A stretch of 43,297 nt of DNA from NCBI GenBank assembly GCA_945878845.1, contig CAMCUB010000031.1, positions 1-43,297 on the forward strand. Direction: 5' to 3'. Source of the DNA: Erythrobacter sanguineus (GTDB taxonomy: Bacteria > Pseudomonadota > Alphaproteobacteria > Sphingomonadales > Sphingomonadaceae). Positions within the stretch are counted from its first letter, which is position 1; each line of letters opens with the position of its first letter. Shown piece after piece: positions 1 through 8,511 of this stretch. The notes beneath the pieces were generated by a model, which made no database searches, was not told the origin of the DNA, and was given only the letters and a program-made list of their open reading frames with translations. The position numbers and the translations under genes are program-made.

Positions 1-2277
1 GACCTCGAGGTCGAGACGCAGACCATCGCGGGCAGCTTCTGGCACCTGCGCTATCCGCTGGCAGACGGCGTGACCCTGCCCGATGGCCGCGACTATCTCG
101 AGGTCGCCACCACCCGCCCCGAGACGATGCTCGCCGACATGGCGGTGGCGGTTAACCCGGCGGACGAGCGCTATGCGAGCGTGGTCGGCAAGCACGTGAT
201 CCTGCCGCTGACCGGCCGCCGCATCCCGGTGATCGCCGACGAACACGCCGATCCGGAGCTGGGAAGCGGCTGCGTCAAGATCACCCCGGGGCACGACTTC
301 AACGACTTCGAGGTCGGCAAGCGCGCGGGCTTTGCGCCTGCCGAGATGCTCAACATGCTCGATGCCGAGGCGAACGTCTGCCAGACGGCGGACGGGCTGG
401 TGCCGGAGGAATTACTCGGCCTCCACCGCTTCAAGCGTGACGGCGTCGACGGCGCGCGCGAGCTGGTCGTGGCGCGGATGAAGGAGCAGGGCTACCTCAT
501 CCCCCACATCACCAAGTCCAAGGACGGCGAGGAGGTCGAGCACGACGCCGAGCCGCGCCAGATCGCGACCCCCTTCGGCGACCGCGGCGGCGTGGTGATC
601 GAGCCGTGGCTGACCGACCAGTGGTATGTGAACGCGGCGGAACTCGCCAAACAGCCGATCGAAGCGGTGCGCTCGGGCGACATCGCCATCGTGCCCAAGA
701 GCTGGGAGAAGACCTTCTTCAACTGGATGGAGAACATCCAGCCGTGGTGCGTCTCGCGCCAGCTGTGGTGGGGCCACCGGATTCCGGCTTGGTTCTGCTT
801 CAACCACATCACGTTGGAAACAGAGGTCTTCGTCACCGAAACTCGCGAGGAATTTGAGGCTCAAGCGCTCGCGAAAGATCCGAACATCACGCGTTTCGAG
901 TATTTCGATAATCGCCTGGCGGCCACCGAATATGCACCGAGCGGCGGCATTCCCGTCGATACTTGCTTGGTTTACCAAGACCCCGACGTCCTCGACACGT
1001 GGTTCTCCAGCGCCCTGTGGCCCTTTGCCACCCTCGGCTGGCCGGACGAGGGCGCGCCGCTCCTCCAAAAGCACTTCCCCAACAGCCTTCTCATCTCGGG
1101 CTTCGACATCCTGTTCTTCTGGGATGCGCGGATGATGATGATGGGCTTCTACAACATGGGGCAGAAGCCCTGGGACACGCTCTACCTCCACGGCCTCGTG
1201 CGCGCGGCGGACGGGGCGAAGATGTCGAAGTCCAAGGGCAATGTGGTCGATCCGCTCGGGCTGATCGACCAGTATGGCGCCGATGCGCTCAGGTTCTTCA
1301 TGGCGGCGATGGAGAGCCAGGGCCGCGACATCAAGATGGATGAGAAGCGGGTCGAGGGCTACCGCAACTTCGCGACCAAGCTGTGGAACGCGGCACGCTT
1401 CTGCCAGTCGAACGGCATCGGCGCTTCGAACACCATCAAGGCCCCGCAAGCGCGCCTTGCCGCCAACCAGTGGATCATCGGCGAGGTCGCGGCCTGCGTG
1501 ACCGAGATCGAGCGCGCCATGGCCGACCTGCGCTTCGACGCGGCGGCGAACGCGATCTACCAGTTCACGTGGAGCAAGTTCTGCGACTGGTATCTCGAGC
1601 TGATCAAGCCGGTCTTCGCCGGTGACGCCGACAGTCCGCCCGCGGTGGAAACCCGCGCGGTCGCTGGCTGGGCGCTCGACCAGATCCTCGTCATGCTTCA
1701 CCCCTTTATGCCCTTCATCACCGAAGAGCTGTGGCACAAGCTGGGCGCGCGCGATTACGAGCTGATCGTGGCGCAATGGCCCGCGCCCGAGGCCGAGGTG
1801 AGCAAGGAAGCGACCGACGCGATCGACTGGGTGATCGACCTTACGACCAACACCCGCAGCGCCAAGAACGAGCTCGGCATTGCGCCCGGCGCGAAGCTGG
1901 CGGCCTACCTTGCCGCACCGTCCGATGTGGCGACGCGGACCATCGAGCGCTCCAGCGCCGCGATCGAGCGTCTTGCGCGCCTCACCCCGGTGACCATCGG
2001 CGAGGCCCCCGCAGGCCCCGCGATGCAGGTGACCGCGGGCGAGGACGTGTTCGTCATCCCGCTCGAAGGGATCGTCGATATCGCGGCGGAAAAGTCGCGG
2101 CTCGAAAAGGCGCTGGCGACCAGCAGCAAGGAAGCCAAGAGCCTCGAAGGCCGCCTCTCCAACCCCGCCTTCGCCGAGAAGGCCAAGCCCGAAGCGGTCG
2201 AAAAGGCCCGCGCCGATCTCGCCCACCACGCGGGCGAGGTCGAGCGGCTGACCGCAGCGCTGGCGCGGCTGGGGTAA
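1..2277 (+). CDS. valS: Valyl-tRNA synthetase, 5'-truncated by the window edge
   Basis: Charges tRNA-Val with valine in the cytoplasm and edits misactivated threonine. The frame is open from base 1; 758 codons are visible and the N-terminal HIGH motif lies upstream of the window. What is seen: the editing-domain motif TTRPETML near base 106, the class I signature KMSKS at 1219-1233, the segment [14 protein letters not shown] typical of ValRS, an anticodon-binding domain after about base 1400, and a C-terminal coiled-coil arm (about 2080-2270) that is specific to ValRS. A stretch at about 805-985 carries an extra segment of roughly 40 residues before DPDVLDTW, and its DNA is less GC-rich than its flanks. 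The stop is four bases before the next gene, so the two are probably cotranscribed. Confidence 0.97.
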   Translation, partial: DLEVETQTIAGSFWHLRYPLADGVTLPDGRDYLEVATTRPETMLADMAVAVNPADERYASVVGKHVILPLTGRRIPVIADEHADPELGSGCVKITPGHDFNDFEVGKRAGFAPAEMLNMLDAEANVCQTADGLVPEELLGLHRFKRDGVDGARELVVARMKEQGYLIPHITKSKDGEEVEHDAEPRQIATPFGDRGGVVIEPWLTDQWYVNAAELAKQPIEAVRSGDIAIVPKSWEKTFFNWMENIQPWCVSRQLWWGHRIPAWFCFNHITLETEVFVTETREEFEAQALAKDPNITRFEYFDNRLAATEYAPSGGIPVDTCLVYQDPDVLDTWFSSALWPFATLGWPDEGAPLLQKHFPNSLLISGFDILFFWDARMMMMGFYNMGQKPWDTLYLHGLVRAADGAKMSKSKGNVVDPLGLIDQYGADALRFFMAAMESQGRDIKMDEKRVEGYRNFATKLWNAARFCQSNGIGASNTIKAPQARLAANQWIIGEVAACVTEIERAMADLRFDAAANAIYQFTWSKFCDWYLELIKPVFAGDADSPPAVETRAVAGWALDQILVMLHPFMPFITEELWHKLGARDYELIVAQWPAPEAEVSKEATDAIDWVIDLTTNTRSAKNELGIAPGAKLAAYLAAPSDVATRTIERSSAAIERLARLTPVTIGEAPAGPAMQVTAGEDVFVIPLEGIVDIAAEKSRLEKALATSSKEAKSLEGRLSNPAFAEKAKPEAVEKARADLAHHAGEVERLTAALARLG

Positions 2278-2281
2278 CGAG

Positions 2282-3115
2282 GTGCTGCGCGCGCTCCTCG
2301 CGCTGCTGCTTCTGGCCCTGCCCGCCGCCCTGCGCGCCGAGGAGCCTGCGCCCGCGCCTGTAACGATTACCGGCGTGGTGCTCGAGCACGAGAACGTCTG
2401 GCAGTTCCACCCCTCCGAGCCGTGGCGCGGCGGGTTCCAGCTGGTCGCATGGCGCAGCGGCGATGGCCCCGTGCAGTCGACGCAGATGGCGGTGAGTTTC
2501 ACCGGCGACAGCGAGGCGGCCGTCAGGGCCGTGCTGGCCAAGCTGCCCGAGCGGCAGGTGGTGCGCTTCACGGTGCTGGGCGATGTCACCTTCGACAAGA
2601 ACCGCCCCGAAGTAACGCTGCTCGAGGCCCTGCCCGCGGTCGAGGCCCCCCCGCTGACGGCCGCCGCCGCTGCGGTGCTGAAGCCTGCGCCCATCGTCGA
2701 CCCCAAGCTGGGCACCTTCCTTCCCGCGGTCCAGCCGCATTCCGCCTTCTCGCAGGATCGCGAATGGCTCGGCCAGCCGGTCGAGGTGGTGCTGTGGCTC
2801 GACCTGCGGCTCGCCGACACGCGCGCGCGCACGCTGGCGACGCTCGCCAAGGCGTGGGACAAGCGCGCGCGGCATGACCGGCGTGCGCGCAAGGAATTGC
2901 AGCGTTTCCTCGATCTGTGGCTCGAGCAATACCGCCGCCCGGGCGGGACGGTGCTCACCCGCGCCGACTTCGCCAAGTGGCTACGGCTGGTGGAGGTCTC
3001 CGCCTTCGACAATGGCGATATCGGCTTTCGCTATGCGCTCGAAGGGTTCGACGACTTTCCGGTGATGGACTTCAACATCTGGAACGACGGGACGATCGAG
3101 ACGAACGTGCCATGA
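2282..3115 (+). CDS. Secreted protein of unknown function
   Basis: A 277-residue protein starting at GTG just after the valS stop. Residues 1-19 form a clear signal peptide (leucine/alanine-rich core, then LRA before EEPAP), so it is probably periplasmic. I recognise no catalytic motif. The middle is rich in charged residues (ARHDRRARKELQRFLDLWLE), and the C-terminus ends with an aromatic, acidic stretch containing DFPVMDFNIWND. Its TGA stop overlaps the ATG of queE (ATGA at 3112-3115), which implies translational coupling, although nothing in the protein suggests a role in deazapurine synthesis. The function is unknown and the start codon could lie slightly elsewhere. Confidence 0.75.
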   Translation: MLRALLALLLLALPAALRAEEPAPAPVTITGVVLEHENVWQFHPSEPWRGGFQLVAWRSGDGPVQSTQMAVSFTGDSEAAVRAVLAKLPERQVVRFTVLGDVTFDKNRPEVTLLEALPAVEAPPLTAAAAAVLKPAPIVDPKLGTFLPAVQPHSAFSQDREWLGQPVEVVLWLDLRLADTRARTLATLAKAWDKRARHDRRARKELQRFLDLWLEQYRRPGGTVLTRADFAKWLRLVEVSAFDNGDIGFRYALEGFDDFPVMDFNIWNDGTIETNVP

Positions 3116-3846
3116 ACCTCGCCCTCGCCACCGACGACACCGGCGGGCCGGAGATCTTTGCGAGCCTGCAAGGCGAAGGCCCGAGCATGGGCGTGCCGGT
3201 CGCCTTCGTGCGCCTCAGCCGCTGCAACCTCGCCTGCACCTGGTGCGACACCGCTTACACCTGGCGATTCGAGGGCGACAACCGGCCCCACCGCGACGGC
3301 ATCGCCTTCGAGCGCAAAGCCAATCAGGTCACCCTGTCGCCGGAAGAAACCGCCGCGCGGATCGCGGCGCTGGACCAGAAGCGCCTCGTCATCACCGGGG
3401 GCGAGCCGCTGCTTCAGGCCCCCGCGCTCGCCGAGATGCTGGCGCACCTGCCGGACATCAGCGTCGAGATCGAGACCAACGGCACCGTTGCCCCGCCTGC
3501 GCGGCTCGATGTCCGGGTGGATCAATATAATATCAGCCCCAAGCTTTCGCATAGCGGCAACCCGGCCGACCTCGCGCTGATCCCCGAACGGCTCGACGCC
3601 TGGGCCGCCGAGCCGCGCGCCTTCCTCAAGTTCGTGGTCGCCAGCCCAGCGGATGTGGACGAGGTGCTCGCGCTCCACGCCCGCTACCGCTTCCGCCCCG
3701 AACGGGTGTTCCTGATGCCCGAGGGCACCGACAGCGCCACCCTGCGCGCCCGGCAAGCGTGGCTTTCGGCGCTGTGCCTCGAACACGGCTTCCGGATGTC
3801 TGACAGGATGCATATCCACTTGTATGGCGACACAAGGGGTACTTAA
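3112..3846 (+). CDS. queE: 7-carboxy-7-deazaguanine synthase (radical SAM)
   Basis: Converts 6-carboxytetrahydropterin to 7-carboxy-7-deazaguanine, a step towards queuosine in tRNA. The 244-residue protein has the radical-SAM cluster motif CX3CX2C at C38, C42 and C45 (context RCNLACTWCDTAY), the QueE N-terminal signature FASLQGEGPSMG, and the SAM-binding segment ITGGEPLLQ at about residues 94-102. The length is normal for the family. The ATG overlaps the stop of the preceding gene. No other que gene lies nearby, so the rest of the pathway must be elsewhere. Because the start sits inside the upstream gene, there is no room for a dedicated leader riboswitch. Confidence 0.95.
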   Translation: MNLALATDDTGGPEIFASLQGEGPSMGVPVAFVRLSRCNLACTWCDTAYTWRFEGDNRPHRDGIAFERKANQVTLSPEETAARIAALDQKRLVITGGEPLLQAPALAEMLAHLPDISVEIETNGTVAPPARLDVRVDQYNISPKLSHSGNPADLALIPERLDAWAAEPRAFLKFVVASPADVDEVLALHARYRFRPERVFLMPEGTDSATLRARQAWLSALCLEHGFRMSDRMHIHLYGDTRGT

Positions 3847-3881
3847 GATAGCGCCCACAAGGGTTTGCACAGGGGCACAGC

Positions 3882-4652
3882 ATGAGTTTTCTTACCGCAA
3901 AGCACGCCAGCGGCATGATCGGTCTGGTGGTGCTGGGGCTGGTCGCGCGGGTCGGCTTCGGGGTGGTCGCAGCCGGCGGGATCGAGAATTACTTCTACCC
4001 GGCAGGCGCGGTCGACAAGGAGGTGATGGCCCAGCTCGGCAAGTTTCCCGGCAACGGGGTGCTGATCGCGCAGCTCGAGGCCGATTTTCCCGACGAATAC
4101 AAGGATTTCGTCGACAAGGTCGGCAAGGCGGCGCGCGCGCAGGGGCCGGGCAACCAGGTGCTGGTGGTCGCCAATTCGTGGCTGGGCACCTTCCTTGCCG
4201 CCCATGCCCGCGATTTCGCCGGCGCGCCGCTGCCCGCGCTCGATGCGGCGCTGGCGGCCGAGCAGACCTATCTCGCCGGGCTGCAGGCCTATGACCCGAT
4301 CGTGTGCGGCGCGGTGGTAACCGGCGCGCCGCTCGACAAGCCGCTGACTGCCGCGCTGGAGGAGCAGGCGGGCGCGGTGGTCGCGAGCAAGTTTGCCGCG
4401 ATCAAGGCCGGGCGGACCGACCAGCAGCTGCGCTTTGCCATCACCCCCAAGGACCGCGAGGCGCTGGTGGGAGACCTCAAGGCGCGCGGGCTGGTGGAGG
4501 ATCAGCTGAAGGTGCTCTCGGGCGAGGCCGACCCCTCCTCCATCAGCGGCGAGCTGGCCTGCGAGGCGGCGGTGACGCTTAACGAAGCAATCCGCGCCCA
4601 ACCCGACAGCCGCCGCGCACTGCTGATCGGTGCGAAGCTGGGCGGGACGTAA
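3882..4652 (+). CDS. Membrane-anchored or exported protein of unknown function
   Basis: A 256-residue protein. The N-terminus (residues 10-33, GMIGLVVLGLVARVGFGVVAAGG) is a single hydrophobic segment that could be an uncleaved anchor. The rest is soluble, alanine-rich and mainly helical. Two cysteines are present, in VCGAVV and ELACEA, and they could pair if the domain is periplasmic. I see no known catalytic motif. The ATG at 3882 is preceded by GGGG about 8 bases upstream. It stands alone: queE ends 35 bases before it, and a repeat-filled gap with a convergent gene follows. Confidence 0.7.
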   Translation: MSFLTAKHASGMIGLVVLGLVARVGFGVVAAGGIENYFYPAGAVDKEVMAQLGKFPGNGVLIAQLEADFPDEYKDFVDKVGKAARAQGPGNQVLVVANSWLGTFLAAHARDFAGAPLPALDAALAAEQTYLAGLQAYDPIVCGAVVTGAPLDKPLTAALEEQAGAVVASKFAAIKAGRTDQQLRFAITPKDREALVGDLKARGLVEDQLKVLSGEADPSSISGELACEAAVTLNEAIRAQPDSRRALLIGAKLGGT

Positions 4653-4678
4653 TTGTATGCGTGACTGATTCCCTGTGA

Positions 4679-4790
4679 GCGCAGCCGCCTCCGCGGCTGC
4701 GTCCTCGGTGCTGTTCCTCCGCTACGCTCCGGGCACCTGCGGGCGGCCGTTCGGCCTTGCGGTCCGTCCGATGGCGGACCGAGGCACCGC
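4679..4790 (+). repeat. Dispersed palindromic repeat, copy A-left
   Basis: First of seven related intergenic repeats in this window. It opens with a perfect stem GCAGCCGC-CTCC-GCGGCTGC (4681-4700), continues with the family core GTCCTCGGTGCTGTTCC and CTCCGGGCACCTGC, and ends with a second hairpin-forming block at 4737-4762. That 26-bp block is identical, as reverse complement, to blocks in copies C and D. It lies between convergent genes and faces copy A-right. Confidence 0.75.
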
Positions 4791-4807
4791 GATTCTCAAT
4801 AAAATGC

Positions 4808-4918
4808 GCTGATTTCGGTCGCGCAGCGACCGCGAGCGCACGCGCGCGAGCCGCAGGTGCTCAAGCCTGAAAGGCTTGAAATAGCACCGAGGACGCGCCC
4901 GCGGAGGCGGGTGCGCAA
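4808..4918 (-). repeat. Dispersed palindromic repeat, copy A-right
   Basis: Inverted relative to A-left. The hairpin is GCGCCCGC-GGAG-GCGGGTGC (4895-4914, one G-T pair), preceded by AGCACCGAGGAC, the complement of the family core. An internal stem CAAGCC-TGAAA-GGCTTG replaces the usual GTTCC segment. The distal part (GCGAGCGCACGCGCGCGAGC) matches copy B rather than A-left, so copies are mosaics of exchangeable modules. No gene is seen in the 273-base gap other than this repeat pair. Confidence 0.7.
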
Positions 4919-4925
4919 AACAAAA

Positions 4926-6623
4926 TTAACCCTGACTTCTCCAGCGCATCACCACGCGCTCGACCAGTTCTTCTTCCCCGCCGTCGCGGTTCCACAGTTC
5001 CACGAAGCTCGGGTCTTCCGAGGCCGGGCGCTTGTGTTCTTCCAGCTGGTCGAAGGTCACGCGGATCGGGATGGCGACGCCCTCGCCGCAGATGATGCAT
5101 TCGCGGTTGCGCAGCGCCGGGATCGAGTCGAGGAAACCGCGCGCGCCTTCGGGCATGGCGGCCTTGACGAAGGCCTGGTCGCGGTCGTTGTTGAGGCGCA
5201 TCGAGATGATCGTGCCGCACTGCGACAGCACGCCTTCGGCCAAGTCGGAGGGACGCTGGGTGATCAGGCCGAGGCTGATCCCGTATTTGCGGCCTTCCTT
5301 GGCGATGCGGCTGAGGATCTTGCCGACCGACGATCCGTCGGCGTTCTTCTCGTTGGGGACGTAGCGGTGCGCTTCTTCGCACACCAGCAGCACCGGACGG
5401 GTCTTCTCGTCGCGGCCCCAGATCGCGAAGTCGAACACGAGGCGCGAGAGGACCGCGACCACGGTCGAGGTGATGTCGGACGGCACGCCCGAGACGTCGA
5501 TGATCGAGATCGGCTTGCCGCCGCCGGGCATGCGGAAGATCTTGCTGATGAACTCCACCATCGTGTCGCCCACCAGCATGCCGGAGAACATGAACTGGTA
5601 ACGCGGATCGGCCTTGATCTCGTCCAGCTTCTGCTTGATCCGCATGTAGGGCGCGGATGACGTCGCCTTGTCGAGGCGGCCCATCTCGTCCTGCAGGATG
5701 TTGCTGAAATCGCTGAGCAGATAGGGGATCGGCGAATCCACCGTGATCTTGCCCATCACCTGCGCCAGCCGGTTTTTGGTGCGCGCGGCAAGCAGCACCT
5801 TGGCGAGAATGTCGCTGTCGGTCTGGCGGTCGTTGCCGCTGCTGGAGAGCAGCACCTCGCAGTGCTCCTCGAAGTTCATCAGCCAGTAGGGCATCTGCAG
5901 GTTCGAGACGTCGAGGATCTGCCCCGTGGTGCGGAACGCGGCGGAGTATTCGCCGTGGGGGTCGATCATCACGATGTGACCCTTGGGCGCAGCCTCGCAG
6001 ATGCGGTGGAGGATCAACGCGGCGCTGGTCGACTTGCCGGTCCCGGTCGAGCCGAGCAGCGCGAAGTGCTTGCCCAGCATCGCGTCGATATAGAGGCCCG
6101 CGCGGATGTCCTTGGTCGGGAACACCTTGCCGATGGTGATGCTGGCGCGGCCGTCGCTGGCGTAGATCTGTTCAAGGTCGCGGGTGGTGGTCGGATAGAT
6201 CATCGCGCCCGGGATCGGGTAGCGGGTGACGCCGCGCCGGAAGCCGCGGATGTGGCCGGTGAGCCTTTCCTCCGAGCCTTCGCCGAGGAAGTCGATATGG
6301 GCGATGATCCCGCCCTCGGTGCGGCGGTCCTTGCGCTGGTCGCGCACCGAGCCGAGCAGCCAGGAATCGCCGACGCGGATCTTGATCTGGCTGCCGACCT
6401 GCCCGGCCATCGCGATCGAGGGATCGGCATCGTCCATGCATTCGTTGATGCGCTGCAGATCGAGCGCGATCTGCGAGCCTGCGCCCGAGATCTCCAGCAC
6501 CACGCCGATCGGCAGGCGCGCATTGTCCTGCCCGCCGCGCGCATGGGCGGCCGCGACTTCCTCGGTGCCGGCCGGATTGGGGCCGGTGAAGCGTTCGAAA
6601 TCCTGCCTGGCGTGGTCCGTCAT
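4926..6623 (-). CDS. HerA-like/DUF87 hexameric ATPase
   Basis: A P-loop ATPase of the HerA/FtsK superfamily, which form hexameric DNA-translocating rings. The Walker A motif GSTGTGKST lies at about residue 190 and Walker B (VLLVCEEAH) at about residue 410, followed by an RPSDLAEGVLSQCGT-type segment typical of HerA and a late arginine-rich region. The N-terminal roughly 150 residues resemble a HAS-barrel. I chose the ATG at 6623 (565 residues) because GAGGAAAAGG stands just upstream; a TTG start at 6644 would add seven residues and use that ribosome-binding site as coding sequence. No NurA nuclease gene lies beside it, unlike archaeal herA. DNA repair or resection is the family role; its substrate here is unknown. 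Confidence 0.85.
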   Translation of the reverse strand: MTDHARQDFERFTGPNPAGTEEVAAAHARGGQDNARLPIGVVLEISGAGSQIALDLQRINECMDDADPSIAMAGQVGSQIKIRVGDSWLLGSVRDQRKDRRTEGGIIAHIDFLGEGSEERLTGHIRGFRRGVTRYPIPGAMIYPTTTRDLEQIYASDGRASITIGKVFPTKDIRAGLYIDAMLGKHFALLGSTGTGKSTSAALILHRICEAAPKGHIVMIDPHGEYSAAFRTTGQILDVSNLQMPYWLMNFEEHCEVLLSSSGNDRQTDSDILAKVLLAARTKNRLAQVMGKITVDSPIPYLLSDFSNILQDEMGRLDKATSSAPYMRIKQKLDEIKADPRYQFMFSGMLVGDTMVEFISKIFRMPGGGKPISIIDVSGVPSDITSTVVAVLSRLVFDFAIWGRDEKTRPVLLVCEEAHRYVPNEKNADGSSVGKILSRIAKEGRKYGISLGLITQRPSDLAEGVLSQCGTIISMRLNNDRDQAFVKAAMPEGARGFLDSIPALRNRECIICGEGVAIPIRVTFDQLEEHKRPASEDPSFVELWNRDGGEEELVERVVMRWRSQG

Positions 6624-6740
6624 CGGCGCCTTTTCCTCGCGCAAACTGCAAATACCGGCGGGAAATAGGGGTATCGGAGTTAAGATCGGGTCAACATCAG
6701 GCCCTGATCCCGCGCCCGGGGCGTCCCCGCAGCGCCAAAC

Positions 6741-7505
6741 TCAGCTGCGGGCGAACAGCCGTCCGGCGAGCCAGCCCATCCCCAGCGACAGGAAAATCGC
6801 GCCCAATCCGTAGACGAAGGACCAGCGCTGCGCGGCGGTGACCACCTGCCCCTCGAGCCCGGCCTTGACCACCTCGATCCGCGCGGTCGCACTCGCCACC
6901 ACCCGCCCGCGGCTGATGGCGAAGGTCTCGGCGGTGTATTTGCCGGTGGTGACAGTGGAGGGCAGGTCGATGCGCGCCTGATAGAGCACCTTTTCAGCGA
7001 TGCTCACCCCGCCCGGGTTCTCCTGAAACAGCCCCTGCCGGCGGCGCAGCTCGACCAGACCGCTGGCATAGCGCGCCTGCTCTTCGGGATCGATCTGGCC
7101 CGAGGGGGAGAGCTGGATGAAGTCGGTGCCGAGCTCGTAGATCGCGGCGGTGCGTTCATCGACGATCTTGCCGATCGGCCGCGAAGAAGCGACCGCGAAG
7201 AAGGACGGGACCGAGCGGAAATCGGAAGACCCGGCATTGGCCCAGATGCCGAGGATGCGCTCCTTTTCGCGGATGCGCACCGGTGCGGTCGGGCCCTTGA
7301 GGACGACGACGATGTCGTAATCGCCTGCGCGCCCGCCGCTCTGCGGGTCGACCACCGCGCCGTAAAGCAGCAGCCGCGCGCCGGTGAAGCCTTGGCGCAC
7401 CTCGATCAGCGACTGGCTGACTGCGGGAACAAGCACAGGCTCGCGCTGTGCCGTGAGCGCGCCCCAAGCGGCGAGCAGCAGGACAAGCCGCCCCGCGAGC
7501 TTCAC
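6741..7505 (-). CDS. TIGR02186-family membrane protein, partner of the TauE/SafE exporter
   Basis: A 254-residue protein with an N-terminal signal/anchor (residues 1-19), a periplasmic domain and one C-terminal transmembrane helix (about residues 228-250, WSFVYGLGAIFLSLGMGWLAG). The motif pattern (FTGARLLLYGAV, DIVVVLKGP, ILGIWANA, PSFFAVASSRP) fits the alphaproteobacterial family TIGR02186, which is recurrently found beside TauE/SafE exporters. It starts at GTG ten bases after the stop of that exporter, so the two form an operon. The molecular function is not known; a periplasmic accessory to export is inferred from linkage only. Confidence 0.85.
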   Translation of the reverse strand: MKLAGRLVLLLAAWGALTAQREPVLVPAVSQSLIEVRQGFTGARLLLYGAVVDPQSGGRAGDYDIVVVLKGPTAPVRIREKERILGIWANAGSSDFRSVPSFFAVASSRPIGKIVDERTAAIYELGTDFIQLSPSGQIDPEEQARYASGLVELRRRQGLFQENPGGVSIAEKVLYQARIDLPSTVTTGKYTAETFAISRGRVVASATARIEVVKAGLEGQVVTAAQRWSFVYGLGAIFLSLGMGWLAGRLFARS

Positions 7506-7515
7506 GCGCGCACTC

Positions 7516-8430
7516 TCAAAGCGGCACCACGGTGTAGATCTCGTCGGGCTGGACGCCGAGGCCGTAGAGCATCCTGAGCGCGATCAGCAGCACCAGCGTG
7601 GCGAGCGCGAGGCGCAGATATTCGGGCCGGGCCTTCAGCGCGATCTGCGTGCCGAACTGCGCGCCCAGCACCGATCCCAGCAGCAGCAGCGCGGCCAGCA
7701 CCAGGTCGACCGCCTTGGTGGTGAGCGCGTGGGTCATGGTGGTGACCATCGTCACGAACAGGATCTGGAACAGCGAGGTGCCGACCACCACATTGCCGCT
7801 CATGCCCAGAATGTAGAGCATCGCGGGCACCAGCAGGAAGCCGCCGCCCACCCCCATCAGCATGGTGAGGATGCCGACCAGCATCCCCAGGATCAGCGGC
7901 GCAAGCGGCGAGATGTAGAGGCCCGAGGCGTAGAACCGCCAGCGATAGGGCAGCGAGGCCACCAGCGGGTGGTGGCGGCGCTTCCTCACCTGCGGCTTCT
8001 GGCCGAACATGCCGGGGCGCAGCGCGCTCACCGCCTCGCGCATCATCAGCGCGCCGATCGAGCCGAGCATCACGACATAGAGGATGTTGATCACGACATC
8101 GATCTGGCCGAGCGCCTGCAATGCGCTGAACAGCAGGGCGCCGATCAGCGCGCCGACCATGCCGCCCACCACCAGCACGCCGCCCATACGGTAGTCGACG
8201 CCCTTGCGGCGCGAATGGGCGAGCACGCCCGAAACGCTCGCGCCGGTCACCTGCGTGGCGGCCGAAGCGGCGGCGACCGTCGGCGGGATGCCGTAGAAGA
8301 TCAGCAGCGGCGTCGTCAGAAACCCGCCGCCGATCCCGAACAGGCCGGACAGGATGCCCGTGAGCCCGCCCAGAAGGACGATGTAGAGCCCGTTGACCGA
8401 GAGATTCGCGATGGGCAGGTAAACGTCCAT
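7516..8430 (-). CDS. TauE/SafE-family anion exporter
   Basis: A 304-residue polytopic inner-membrane protein with the duplicated family architecture. The first half contains GIGGGFLTTPLLIFYGIPP and the second half GVGGGFLLVPAMLYILGMS, each followed by a T/S-rich helix (AATQVTGASVSG and GTSLFQILFVTM). Family members export sulfite, sulfoacetate or related organosulfur anions. A cytoplasmic basic loop (FGQKPQVRKRRHH) separates the halves. It is first in a two-gene operon with the TIGR02186 protein. The substrate cannot be read from sequence. Confidence 0.9.
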   Translation of the reverse strand: MDVYLPIANLSVNGLYIVLLGGLTGILSGLFGIGGGFLTTPLLIFYGIPPTVAAASAATQVTGASVSGVLAHSRRKGVDYRMGGVLVVGGMVGALIGALLFSALQALGQIDVVINILYVVMLGSIGALMMREAVSALRPGMFGQKPQVRKRRHHPLVASLPYRWRFYASGLYISPLAPLILGMLVGILTMLMGVGGGFLLVPAMLYILGMSGNVVVGTSLFQILFVTMVTTMTHALTTKAVDLVLAALLLLGSVLGAQFGTQIALKARPEYLRLALATLVLLIALRMLYGLGVQPDEIYTVVPL

Positions 8431-8511
8431 GCGCGGCAGGCTAGCCGAGGCGGCAGGGGGTTGGAAGGCGTGGGGTGTGCGTATCCTCGGTGTTTTTGGC
8501 GCGAGACTCTC

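Noticed and set aside
412..3012. An 866-codon open frame on the - strand opposite valS and the next gene
   Set aside because: It is a shadow of GC-rich codon bias: its translation is low-complexity Arg/Gly/Val sequence without motifs, whereas the + strand encodes an unmistakable ValRS.
3846..3881. preQ1-type riboswitch associated with queE
   Set aside because: queE starts inside the upstream gene, so no leader exists, and the downstream gap is too short and unrelated.
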